A stretch of 64,000 nt of DNA. Origin: Brachionus plicatilis (Eukaryota > Rotifera > Eurotatoria > Ploima > Brachionidae). Made by a program: the position numbers and the translations under genes. The notes beneath the pieces are model-generated. The model was not told the DNA's origin. It did not search any database and saw only the letters and a list, made by a program, of their open reading frames with translations. The stretch spans positions 32,067 to 96,066 of the forward strand of contig QEOQ01000433.1 in assembly GCA_010279815.1 (NCBI GenBank). The letters run 5' to 3'. Positions within the stretch are counted from its first letter, which is position 1; the number at the start of each line of letters is the position of its first letter. Of this stretch, positions 31,079 to 41,282 are shown piece by piece.

Positions 31079-31151
31079 TGCCGAAACTCGGGATCGAACC
31101 AAGGACCTTTAGATCTTCAGTCTAACGCTCTCCCAACTGAGCTATTTCGGC
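31079..31151 (-). tRNA. tRNA-Phe (GAA)
   Basis: On the minus strand the 73-base gene starts GCCGAAATAGCTCAGTTGGG and has anticodon arm GACTGAAGATC (anticodon GAA), T-arm GGTTCGATC and acceptor end TTTCGGCA. The 7-bp acceptor stem pairs fully, A-box and B-box promoters are canonical, and there is no intron. A Pol III terminator is not obvious; the flank is A-rich on the plus strand (TAAAAAAGTG). Confidence 0.95.
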
Positions 31152-31262
31152 TTATTATCTCAAACTCTGGACATTAATATAAATAAAATAAAATTAAACA
31201 ATTTAAAAAATTTCTAAAATTTTATTATAAAAATATTCAATTGAAAAAAAAAAAGATCAAAA

Positions 31263-34200
31263 TTAGTTAACAACACGAATTGTGCCTTTTTGGCTACGAT
31301 TAGAAAAATTATTATTTCTCGTAGACATGTAATAATAAACTTTATTAGCTTTTTTAAATTTCATCAAAACACCTGGACATGACGCTGGACCATTGTTCAA
31401 ATTTTCATCAAGTTTGCTCTTTTTCGAATAATCTTCTTCACAATTTTCTTTTTTCAAGCATTTATAATATCCTGAACTAGCTAAGTACAAAGCTAAATCT
31501 TCTCCTTCACTTGACTTAATCTTTACTGATTCATCTAAAAAGTCAACTGCTTCCACATCTTTCCAAATATCTGCCTTTTCAATTGGAACCGGATAATTGT
31601 CATTAAGTGAAAAAATCTGCACAAAATTATTTCTATCAGTTCCCTCTTGTCCTTGACCATCAGCGCCTGCTTGACCATCACCAGCTGGCTGTGCATTATT
31701 ATGCGTATTCGAACCAGTCCATTGGACATGCACCAGCTCATTTGTCTTGACACTCAAATCATTTGGCACAAAATCGTACTCAACTCCTGGATACACCTGA
31801 ACTATATTTCCTCTTTTTCCGCGCACATTTAAATTGTAAATTTTCGCTCCACTTATTTGCGCTGGTCTTGGCAACAGTATGAAACTGTGTGATCGGTCTT
31901 GAAACACACGACCATACTGAGCTGTGTTTACGGCCAATTTAAGCACTTGATTGCTACTTTCACCCATGTTTACTTGAGGATTAGTTTTAATGGGCGATTT
32001 TATGCCATTTGATTTTGAATCTAAAGTTGGCTCGTAATCATCAGTGGAAATGTTATAGCGGATTCTGAAAACGCATTTTTGTGCTTTGTTGGAACTAAAA
32101 TGTGGCAATATCCAATTGTAACTAGGCGCTTTGCCATCTAAAGTATTTCCCAAATGATTAGAGCGGGTCCATTCAGCTTTGTGGCACTCTGGTTTTGCCA
32201 ATATGACCAAACACTCTTTTTCATTTATACTTTTGGCATCATAAGCTAAAGCCCATTTTTGATTTGGTTTTGAATTACAACTTTTTTCGTCTCTGTATTC
32301 TTAAAAGATTATAAATTGATAAAATATGACTGATTTTGTAAATAATGTGACAAGCGATTTTTTAAACTTTGTTGTCTTAGAAAAGCAAAAAAAATATTTT
32401 GAATGATTTTTCTAAATTAGTAATAGCTCCCAATAAGAGCATCTAAAATTTGAATTTTTTAATTTTAAAATTATTATCTTTAATTTAATAATGTTGTCAA
32501 GAAAAATTTTTTTTTGTTTTTTTTGGATAACGCCAATCTAATTTTAGAAATTTAATTAATTATTTAATTTAAAATTTTTAAATATTTTCTTTTTAATTGC
32601 ACTAAAAAAATAATGTTATTTTAGTCTCATTTAAAAACATGGGTCTTGCCCAAAATGTGAACAGAAGTTCACCAAAAAATGTGACAATGAGTATCTTGAT
32701 TAAAATGTGAACTTTATGTTCACCAAATTTCTGTTCACAAATTTTGTGACCAAAGTAAATTTTAAAAAAAAAATTTAATTTTTCGTGAACTAATTTTTTT
32801 TTATGTGAAAATTAATTTAAATGTTAATTTTGATTAAAAAAAATAAATTGTCAAAAATTATTTTTTAATTTCTATTTTTTTGTGCTATATGCAATTTTAC
32901 TCCTTTAATATTTTTCATTAATTCTCCACAAATCTCACATGGCACCGGATTGGCATGTTTACTTAGTGCTTTTTTTACTACATTCAAAGTCTCCTGTGAA
33001 GTTGATATTGCAGCCATAGCTCGGGTGTACCAAAACAATCTCAGAGATTTTTTTGAAAATTTTTAAATCAATATTTTCAGTCATTATTTTTAATTTCTTT
33101 GTGAAATTAATCTTTTGGGATATCAAAGTTGATACATTTGCTTTTTGATTTAATTTTTTTTAAATGAAGCAATTAAATTTTTTAGCTTAATAAAAAAAAA
33201 TTTTTGGTGAACTTCTGTTCACATTTTGGGAAAGACCCAAAAACATTATTTTGATTAAACAATTCCTGCCATAAGAAGTTCCAATTTAATAAGTCTGAGG
33301 TTCATCCCAAATTTCTTATAAAAAAAAATAAATTAAATCAAAATTAATTATTTAAGCTAATACTAATAGTTAAAAAAACCTAAGTTTCAAAAAATTAATG
33401 TTTATAATTAAAAAAATAAATAAATTTTTATATATTCTCTATCATCATAAAACTTTAATTTGCTTTAATATACTTAAATTATTTTTTTTCAAAATAATTA
33501 ACTACTATTAAAATTAACTATCTTAGTGTAACTTTTTTTTTTATTCATTAATTATTTCTCTCTATAGAAAATTTAAATCTTATATATTTGTTTAACCCGT
33601 TTGTATTTTTTTTTTAATTTTTTTAATTTACCCCTAAAATGACTAAACAAAAGAACTCAAAAGGACCTAATATCTTTCATACTGGGAAAATGGCATAAAA
33701 TAATTTGTAGTATTAAAAGCAAGCTGATTTTCAATCTATGCTTAAACTATGATTTTTTAATCATTTGAAAAAATTTAAAATTTTGGAATCAAGGTCTGAA
33801 AGTTGGACTACAAAAAACAAAATATGAAAAAAAATTTCCTTCTTTTCCTATCTATTCTTTTAGATTAATTGTTTCCTGGCGAATTTTTATTTTAAATTTT
33901 GATTTATTGTTTTTTAAATTTTTCATATAGACTATGATTTGACATTTTTTCTATTTTTTTTTTAATTTTTAATAAAAGACTTATAACAACATTTTTATAT
34001 TTCAAATAAATTATTACCTAAATTTTTTTCTAGCAATAAATTAATTTAATCTTTTAGAAATTATTAAAAATTAAATTTTTCAATAAATTTTTTATTTAAA
34101 TGATTCACTTAAAATTCTTTATTCTTTCCTTTCTTATCTGCATTTTTTGCTTTCAAACTTTTATGCTTTTTAACTCTCACCGATCAAAAAAAACACCAGT

Positions 34201-35814
34201 CACATTAATCGACCCTTAATAGGTATTAATTTTAATTTCATAAATGTAATAATAATAAGCTTCAGCAGGAAACCTGCAAAGGAGGACTAGATGTAATTTT
34301 GTTATGGTAGCTATCTTTTTAAGAAAAAACATTATATCTCAAAAATTTAATTAATTAAAATGAGAGAGATTTAAACATTTTTCTGTTTAAGTTCAAAAAA
34401 TTCAAAACCTAAGTGCTATCTGAATTTCTAATTTTTGACTTAAAATTAGTGAACTTCGTCCGTTGAAGCCCTTTTTTTAAGTGACTAAGAATAAACAAGT
34501 ATTTTAAAAAAAATAATTTTTTTTTAATTTAATTAAATATTGGAAAAACTTGCATCAAACTTGTTTTTTAAGAAAAATTCACATTTCTAAATCGATTAAG
34601 TAATTTTATTAAAATTAATTCACTCTTATATTTATCTAGTAAAATTTGTGAAAAATCAGTAATTTTAGTTAATGAATTATCATACACGTTAAATAAAGGT
34701 TCTTGATAATTAAAATTAAAATAAAATTTAACATTAACTTCCATCTTTTTATTAGTTTCCATCTCAATTCCATCAAAATTAATTTTGTTCCATTTTTTAT
34801 ATACTTATCATTTAATTAATTGCGCTTAAGTTTTGAATTTTTTGTACTTTAAAATTTATTTTTTACCCCTGATATAAAAAATATAAAAAAATAAAATTAT
34901 TTACGCGTTGCTTTTTCCAGATAGTTAAAAAATTCCGTCCATTTGCCCCCATTCTGTTCACATTCATTTTTATTATTCCATTTTGACCAATGCTTTTGTC
35001 TATTATCATCATAAAATTGAATGCATAAAAATTTTGATTTTTGGTTAAAGCTCTCAGCTTGATAATAATGGCACATACCATAATCTGATGTAAGAATAGC
35101 AATGTCTTTCCAGGGACTGGGATGCCAGTATGGAAAATAGTCTCGCTCTTCAGCGCACTCATATCCACTGCGGGCTCCATTCGGGTTCTGTCTTGTATGA
35201 ACAGCACTGCCATATCCTTTATTATTTTTATTCAATACTTGATCAGCAGTAAACAAGCCCATGTTTCTTTGTCTGTAGTAACAATTGTCATAGTACTGCC
35301 ACGGTTCGTGCAAAGCTCGGTCCATTTTGACATCAGTTTGTTTCCGCTGTGAGTTTTGGTCAAAAGTGTCCTGAACCATTTGGGTGAATTGCTGTGAATT
35401 TGTGTTCAAACCGTCCCTAATTCTGTCTAAATTGTTGTCGTCTTGATCACGTGACTGACACATATATTGCAGGACTAGAGCACAATTTTGTTTAGATGAG
35501 TGGTCCTGATCATCACTTCCACATCCGTGCTGGTCAGTCCACTCGATGTTGAGCACTGACTGTGAATTGGCCCCACTTTGGTAATACTTCATTTGATATT
35601 GGTCAGATTCGGTTGTAAATGGAGCACTGCCCGAATCTCCTACATTGTATCCGCCGCGTTGGTTGTTCTGTGAATCGAACACTCGGTTGGTGTTGGCGCG
35701 TGTGGCCGATTTTTCATTCAGCCGGTTGTTTGACCCTCGGGGGTTGTGAAGATATATGTCTGAAAATACTGGACAGCAAAGGCTGCTTATTACTATCAAT
35801 AGGCTTAGGTTCAT
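31263..35814 (-). CDS. DD3-3 family secreted protein
   Basis: Two exons, 34905-35814 and 31263-32299, join in frame (LEKAT-Q-YRDEKSCN) to 648 residues. The first 18 residues (MNLSLLIVISSLCCPVFS) are a signal peptide. Characteristic segments are DIYLHNPRGSNNRLNEKSA, then NNQRGGYNVGDSG, IEWTDQHGCG, YYDNCYYRQRN, and in exon 2 VHVQWTGSNTHNNAQPAGDG, then GQEGTDRNNFVQIFSLNDNY. These are the hallmarks of the DD3-3 proteins known from Dictyostelium and many aquatic invertebrates and protists; their molecular role is not established. The Cys-rich, extracellular-looking chain fits a secreted protein. The 2,605-bp intron is about 50 times longer than the other introns here and contains a DNA transposon. 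A short frame at 34568-34762 lies within the intron and is not supported as an exon. Confidence 0.85.
32641..33238. mobile_element. Non-autonomous hAT-like element carrying a zinc-finger reading frame
   Basis: Terminal inverted repeats of about 38 bp with one mismatch: left GGGTCTTGCCCAAAATGTGA, right the complement of GGGTCTTTCCCAAAATGTGA, continuing ACAGAAGTTCACC. Flanked by an exact 8-bp duplication AAAAACAT (32633-32640 and 33239-33246). It sits in the DD3-3 intron. The 598-bp interior has further TTCAC/GTGAAC motifs and one short minus-strand frame with a C2H2-like finger. Eight-bp duplications are typical of hAT transposases, but the ends are not the usual CAGNG/TAGNG. Confidence 0.88.
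32865..33017 (-). CDS. 50-residue C2H2-like zinc-finger microprotein inside a transposon
   Basis: The frame starts at an ATG (MAAISTSQETLNVVKKALSK) and continues HANPVPCEICGELMKNIKG then VKLHIAQKNRN and TAA. The finger is C-x2-C-x12-H with the final histidine replaced. The element at 60603-61310 carries a related peptide, KYSNPVACSICGEFTKNKKG then FKFHMSKKH, with a complete C-x2-C-x12-H-x4-H. The conserved NPV.C.ICGE..KN.KG between otherwise diverged elements suggests a once-coding module, possibly a DNA-binding accessory peptide derived from a transposase. Expression is unproven. Confidence 0.45.
   Translation of the reverse strand: MAAISTSQETLNVVKKALSKHANPVPCEICGELMKNIKGVKLHIAQKNRN
33239..34904. 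other. Remainder of the DD3-3 intron
   Basis: AT-rich. A block at 34395-34480 (CCTAAGTGCTATCTGAATTT ... TTTTTGACTTAAAATTAGTG) is repeated in diverged form at 25215-25300 (TTTAGTGCTATCTAAATTTC), so it is an interspersed repeat. Confidence 0.5.
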
Positions 35815-36461
35815 TTTTTTTAAATTTAATAATTTGGTTTATGATTAAACTTGTAAATATAATTCGGTACATGATGAATAATTATGCACCTATTTTTATA
35901 GAGATTTTTAGATAAGACAAAATATGTGCTATGCTCAAATATCCCTGAAGGGCTTTGAATTGAGCTTGTCGAATTTTTAATAGAAAAATTTTACATATTT
36001 TATTTTTTTCTACATTGAATAAATTTTTTAAAAAACTAACATATTTTTTTTTATAAAAAATTAATTAGCTTTTTTTTAGTCTGAATCGGGGAAAAATTTT
36101 TAAAAGAATTTTTCAAATTTTTTAATTTTAATTGTGTTTTTCGGCCAAAATTTAATCAAAAAAAAATTATTCGTAATTAATTATGTTTTTTATTTTAAAA
36201 ATATGCTTTATTATCTTATTAGCTTTAAATTAAATTTTTTAAAAAAATATTTTTAATTTTGTTATTATATTTTTATTTTATATATCTTGAGAGTGAATAC
36301 AAATATTTGAGTCTTTCAACAAAAGTTATCATGCGATAACATTTGTTGTTAAATTTATTTATATATTTAAGTTATTTTTTGACAACTTTCTTTTATGTAA
36401 TTGCTTCCTTACTTAGATAGTAAGGTCTTTATTAATTTTACGTAAATTTTCGTAAAATTAC
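35815..36461. other. Upstream region of the DD3-3 gene
   Basis: No gene. A hairpin AACAAAAGTTATCATGCGATAACATTTGTTG lies near 36317-36347, shown here only by its ends AACAAAAG and CATTTGTT. Confidence 0.4.
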
Positions 36462-37162
36462 ATTTGTAAGAAAACTTAAATTTTTTTTCAACTTTTTTTA
36501 AATGACTTATATATTTGTTACATTTTGCAGCCTTCAAAAATTATTGTGTCACATGGTATGTCTATTGTGTTTTATAAAAATTTTAAATACAATTTTGAAA
36601 ATGCATTGAAAATTTGCTATGGTTGAGATTAATTTTATATTAGAAATTATTTATTATTTGAATTTCTTTTTTAAATTTAATTGTGAATGGTAAACAGAAA
36701 TACTTTTGAAACAAAAATTTTCAAATAAACTTTACAAAAAATCAGTCAATACATTATAATATTAAAAACGATTATCAATGGATTGAGAAAATGTTTTATC
36801 TATTTTTTTTATTTTCTAACTCTACATTGCATGTAAAGCATAATACATTACAATTATTTAAATTAAATAAAAGATTTATTTTTATATCTAAGGAAAACTT
36901 TTTGAATTGAAATGATTTTTTGAATTGATCATCAACTTCAAGATGCCAAATTTCTGCAAATATTTCTAATATAAAATTAATCTCAACCATAGCAAATTTT
37001 CAATGCATTTTCAAAATTGTATTTAAAATTTTTATAAAACACAATAGAACATACCATGTGTTTATAAATAATTTACACAATAATTTTTGAAGGCTGCAAA
37101 ATGTAACAAATATATAAGTCATTTAAAAAAAGTTGAAAAAAAATTTAAGTTTTCTTACAAAT
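36462..37162. mobile_element. Long-arm foldback element, 701 bp
   Basis: Arms of about 185 bp: left from ATTTGTAAGAAAACTTAAAT through TTTGCAGCCTTCAAAAATTA and AATTTGCTATGGTTGAGATT; right is the inverted copy (AATCTCAACCATAGCAAATT ... TAATTTTTGAAGGCTGCAAA ... TTTTCTTACAAAT). Identity by eye is above 90 percent. The short frame at 36796-36990 lies in the loop and right arm and is not a gene. Confidence 0.82.
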
Positions 37163-37812
37163 TAAAAATTATCCAAATTATTGCAGTATTTTCACTTTTT
37201 GTTCTTTTTCAAAATTAATAAAAAATTTTAAATAAAAAAAAAAAAGATTTTTTTTACGCAAATTTTCGTAAATTTTTATTGATTTTAGTGAAAAATAGTA
37301 TAAAAAATTGAAAAAAGTTAAAAAAAAAAAAAATTTAAATCAAGTTTTTTTAATTTTGAAATTATTAGATACATATATTTTAGTGATTTGACCAGTCGCC
37401 ATTTTTCTCAATTAACTAAAATTAACTAAATTTACTAAAATTTTGGTAAAACCATAGGAACAAATCAGTACTGTAACAAATTTATTAAATTTTTTTTTAT
37501 CAAATAAATTTGGGTTAACCAGTTATTTACTTAAATATGTAAAAATTATTTTTTTCTGAATTCGGCACAATAAAATTGTGTTATACAGTAATTTGGGCTA
37601 AAAATCTTTTGGTATATGATGAACAGTGTTCTAATTGTGGAGAACCATTTATCTCAAAAAAAAAAAAAATGCAAAAAATTTCAAAAAATCGAATTAAATT
37701 TTTATTATTAATTTAACATATCTCGTTCAATTAAATAATTTTAAAATAATTTTGTTGTTGTTTTAATAAACTAAAATACTCTTTAGAAAAAAAAAAAAAA
37801 AAAATTTTTATT
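37163..37812. other. AT-rich spacer
   Basis: No gene. Poly-A runs at 37322-37335, 37657-37671 and 37785-37803. The last lies just beyond the stop of the minus-strand phosphate carrier gene. Confidence 0.5.
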
Positions 37813-38841
37813 CTATTGGTTTTGGGCGGCCAACTTGGCTTTGAGGCTTTCGGGCATGGCCGGCGGTGGCGGTCTCGGTATTCCCATGACCACCTTGAAC
37901 GTGTCATAAATAAACCATTGGAGAGCAGTGAGAGTACCGATCATGATGATACGCGGACCCAAGCCCTTCCACAGACCGGCGAATCCGATGCGCTTGACAG
38001 CCGCGACCGCTGTCAGGCCCTTTTCATTGTTCAGCTTGGACACCACAGTGTCGGCCGGATGGCTCACAATGGCGCAGAAAACACCAGCAATGTAGCCGGC
38101 AGCGAATGTGACAATCAGCTGTTCTCCCTTGGTGCACTCCTCTCTTGGTCTGGGCACCACATGTTTGTACAAGAGCTCGACAGTGCGCTCGAAGCACGCG
38201 AACTTCATCATGGTGTAGGGAATTTGACGCATCCACAAGGGAGCCAGGCCTTTGTAGAAGCCGCCGAGGCCTTCGCCCTGGTAGATCTTGGGGAAGCCTT
38301 CGCGCAGAGTGTTGGCAAAGCCGGCCTTGGTCTGCATTCGGACTTTGACGGCCTCTAGCGGCGCCAGACCGATGTCGGCGAAGAACTCGGCGGACGCGCT
38401 CGCCGCCAAGTAGAGCGAAGTGCGCCACAAGAACGCGTTCTCCTCGCCGAGCATGTTGCCGTACAAAATTTTGAACAATTCATAGAAGCCGAACTTGCCG
38501 ATGCCTTGGATCGAGTAGCCGATGAGAGTGGGCGCCCAGCCTTTGGCCAAGCCGCGCACTCCCTCCTCGGCCACGGTCACTCTGAAGCCGTTGGCGATGT
38601 TTTTGTACTTGGCCGGGTCGACTTGGATTCGACACTTGACCATGTCGAGCGGCACCACGGCGGTGTGTGTGAGGCCGCACGAGAGAGCGCCGCCGACGGC
38701 GCACAGTGCGTAAAACTGGCCCGAGCCGTACTCTACTTGGGAGGCCGGGGCGGCCGCCGCGAACCCTATTTGACGCTTGCTGTTCTTTTGAGAGAACGGG
38801 CTCGCGAAAACGTTTGTCTTGGCCAAATCGACTATGTTCAT
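37813..38841 (-). CDS. SLC25A3: Mitochondrial phosphate carrier
   Basis: A single exon of 342 residues. It imports phosphate with protons across the inner mitochondrial membrane for ATP synthesis. Three carrier repeats with the signature Px(D/E)xx(K/R) are visible: PLDMVKCRIQ (about residue 64), PLEAVKVRMQ (about 161) and PADTVVSKLN (about 262). The tail MGIPRPPPPAMPESLKAKLA is diagnostic of the SLC25A3 subfamily. The Ser/Ala-rich N-terminus before YGSGQFYALCAVGG fits the cleaved or short presequence. The gene is far more GC-rich than its surroundings, consistent with codon bias in a highly expressed gene, and this creates many shadow frames on both strands. No introns in the coding part. Confidence 0.96.
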   Translation of the reverse strand: MNIVDLAKTNVFASPFSQKNSKRQIGFAAAAPASQVEYGSGQFYALCAVGGALSCGLTHTAVVPLDMVKCRIQVDPAKYKNIANGFRVTVAEEGVRGLAKGWAPTLIGYSIQGIGKFGFYELFKILYGNMLGEENAFLWRTSLYLAASASAEFFADIGLAPLEAVKVRMQTKAGFANTLREGFPKIYQGEGLGGFYKGLAPLWMRQIPYTMMKFACFERTVELLYKHVVPRPREECTKGEQLIVTFAAGYIAGVFCAIVSHPADTVVSKLNNEKGLTAVAAVKRIGFAGLWKGLGPRIIMIGTLTALQWFIYDTFKVVMGIPRPPPPAMPESLKAKLAAQNQ

Positions 38842-39191
38842 TCTTAATCTAAATGTTTAGAATTTTGATTTTAAACACACATGAGAACAAATGCTAACGC
38901 GTTGCTTTGTGCTGTATGTATTTAAATTGAGAGTTTTTTGTTGGTGGAGTTTGAACGCTGTTTTTAATCAATCCTTGAACTCTTGTTTGCCAAGCGCACA
39001 TAATTAGACGTGCACATTCAAACCAACACATACTCAAATGTTTGACTAAAGGCAAATCAGTTTTTTTTTTTGTCTTATTGGTGCACCATGTTTAGCGACG
39101 GCAACAATAATGCTACACAGAAAATTAACTAGTTTTTTTTTTATCATTTGAGTTTCATTTTCAATAAAAAAATTAATATTTGTTTTTTTAC
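38842..39191. other. Upstream region of the phosphate carrier
   Basis: No gene seen. Probably contains the promoter and 5' untranslated region of the minus-strand carrier gene. The frame at 39046-39240 has no recognisable features and runs into the minisatellite. Confidence 0.45.
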
Positions 39192-39660
39192 CGTTCCATG
39201 CAGTCATGATCACGGCCACATGATCGTGTTGCCGTTCCAAGTGGTTATTGAGGCGGCCACATGATCTTTTTGCCGTTCCAAGTAGTTATTGAGGCGGCCA
39301 CATGATCGTGTTGCCGTTCCAAGTGGTTATTGAGGCGGCCACATGATCGTGTTGCCGTTCCAAGTGGTTATTTAGGCGGCCACATGATCGTGTAGCCGTT
39401 CCAAGTGGTTATTGAGGCGGCCACATGATCTTTTTGCCGTTCCAAGTGGTTATTGTTGCGGCCACTTGATCGTGTTGCCGTTCCAAGTAGTTATTGAGGC
39501 GGCCACATGATCGTGTTGCCGTTCCAAGTAGTTATTGAGGCGGCCACATGATCTTTTTGCCGTTCCAAGTGGTTATTTAGGCGGCCACATGATCGTGTTG
39601 CTGTTCCAAGTGGTTATTAGTGCTGCCACATGATCTTTTTGCCGTTTCAAAGTAGTTATT
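39192..39660. repeat. 41-bp minisatellite, about 11.5 copies
   Basis: Tandem units of GCCGTTCCAAGTGGTTATTG followed by AGGCGGCCACATGATCGTGT and T. Variants alternate GATCGTGTT with GATCTTTTT and GTGG with GTAG, so higher-order pairing is possible. Much richer in GC than the flanks. The last unit is truncated at GTTATTGTGAATT. No coding function is seen. Confidence 0.95.
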
Positions 39661-39879
39661 GTGAATTAAATACAAATTAAATTTCACTAAAATATTAATT
39701 CGACTAATTTATTTGAGAAGTAAAATTTGGACCATATTATATTTGTCAAAGGTTATAAAACTCGACAACTCATTTTAAGACAAAAAAATATTTTTTTATT
39801 ATCCAATTTTAAAAAATATAAAAAAAATAAAAACTATTCTAATTATAAATATTCAATTTAATTTGACAAATCTTATAGA

Positions 39880-40445
39880 AATTCAAGACTTTCTTGTCCT
39901 GGCTAATATAGAAGTCCTTGTGCTCAGTGCCTCTGAGAGTCCTAGCATCGCGAAGCGCCTTTAATCTCGCAGCGTCATCCGTAAACTCCACTACAATCAT
40001 ATCCAAAACCTTCTTAGACTTGTTATCTCCGCTATTGCTACTCTTGATACGCCTTTGTCGCTAGACGGTTTTGCTCCTTTCTATATTCAGAGCATTGAGT
40101 GCCCGATCTACCTTCTCGATGTCCCGTCCTCGTTCGTGCCTATGCCAAGTCCTGTTATTGTAACATTATTCTCGAGTCTCGCATTTTCGCTGATTTCCTT
40201 GTTTAAAGTAGCTATGAGGGCTTGTGTTTGGTCACTAGGTTTCCTCCCGCTGACAATACTGGTCCATGTGCAACCCGCGCCGCCGTTGTCGTTCGCCTTC
40301 TTGGATTCCTCTAGCTGAGTCTTTAATTCCTTGATTTGATCGGACTGGCTCTTGACGACCGTAACTAGTGCCATGGGGACTTTCCCAATTCTCCTCCAAA
40401 GTTTTTAATGCTTCGTCAATTATGTCCGTAGTAAAGATGACACTC
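39880..40445 (-). pseudogene. LINE ORF1 relic
   Basis: On the minus strand, in two frames: IIDEALKTLEENWES, then VVKSQSDQIKELKTQLEESK (coiled coil), ARLENNVTITGLGIGTNEDG, then VDRALNALNIERSKTV, a stop, RQRRIKSSNSGDNKSKKVLD, VVEFTDDAARLKALRDARTL and GTEHKDFYIS. The order coiled coil, then RLENNV.I.G, then VEF....R..AL..A..LRGT...YIS is that of RNA-binding ORF1 proteins of non-LTR retrotransposons. At least one frameshift and one stop are present. No reverse transcriptase follows. Confidence 0.7.
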
Positions 40446-40474
40446 ACAAATTAATTATGTTAATTTTTTAAAAT

Positions 40475-40774
40475 TTAAATTGTTTGAAAAGTTTCATCTT
40501 CTTCAAATACCTCAACAATAATTTTGATTACTCCAAACGGCCAACGTTCAACGCTTGAAAGACGAGTATTGTTGTTGATTATTGAACGCTTAAATGAAGA
40601 AAATTCAACATTGGTAACTCTGGTAACTGATTCAGATATTACTGCAAATGATGTCTTAAAAAGAAATGAAATAACCATCCAATTGTCCTGTGTGAACATT
40701 TGATTCACTTTTAAAAATACTTTTGATATATAAATTATGAAACTGAAGATTTTATGCTTTAAATAAGTAATCAA
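40475..40774 (-). other. Unassigned 99-residue open frame
   Basis: The part MFTQDNWMVISFLFKTSFAV ... RVTNVEFSSFKRSIINNNTR ... FGVIKIIVEVFEEDETF looks protein-like in composition. It lies just upstream of the ORF1 relic on the same strand. No family recognised, and no splice partners seen. It may be host DNA, a LINE leader or chance. Confidence 0.25.
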
Positions 40775-40894
40775 TATTTAGGCAATATTTAGATTTTAAA
40801 ATGTTTAAAAACTTGTTTCAAAATTCTTTTTTAAATTTTTTTATAATAAATTTAATTTATTTTATACATTTTTTATGTCAAAGATAATTAAAAT

Positions 40895-41282
40895 CAGACT
40901 TGTGCGTAAGTCACTAAGTCAAAGTCAAGTCACGGACTTGACTTAAGATTTTTTTTTTAAAGTTAAGTCATTTGACTTGACTTGACTTAGAATGACTTGA
41001 ATTTTTTTTGGGAAAGTCAATATAAAACGGGTAACAAGCATCCAATCCTAATTATGATTCTTTAAATGTTAATGTTATAAATATTAGAAAATTAATTAGA
41101 AGATTTTTTTATCAAATTCCTTCGAAAACACAAATTAAATTTTTTGAAATTCAAGTCATTCTAAGCCAAGTCAAGTCAAATGACTTAACTTTAAAAAAAA
41201 AATCTTAAGTCAAGTCAAATCTTTGACTTAACCAAAAAATGACTTAAAAATGACTTTATTTTTTGACTTACGCACAAGTCTG
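40895..41282. mobile_element. hAT-like MITE with 8-bp target duplication
   Basis: Inverted ends CAGACTTGTGCGTAAGTCA (left) and TGACTTACGCACAAGTCTG (right; the plus strand reads TTGACTTACGCACAAGTCTG). Flanked by an exact duplication ATTAAAAT at 40887-40894 and 41283-41290. The arms are long and rich in AAGTCAAGTCA / TGACTTGACTT repeats. 388 bp, no coding capacity. A related right end sits at about 46035-46125 (TTTTTGCACAAGTCCG). Confidence 0.9.

Noticed and set aside
36317..36347. Hairpin as a possible small RNA gene
   Set aside because: Too short and AT-rich, and without any recognised RNA family feature.
36796..36990. 64-residue minus-strand frame
   Set aside because: Spans the loop and right arm of a foldback element; no protein features.
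37816..38713. Several long frames on both strands over the phosphate carrier
   Set aside because: Shadows of a GC-rich, biased-codon gene; none matches a known family, while the SLC25A3 frame is complete.
39192..39660. CRISPR-like array
   Set aside because: Units are contiguous 41-bp tandem copies without spacers, in an animal genome.
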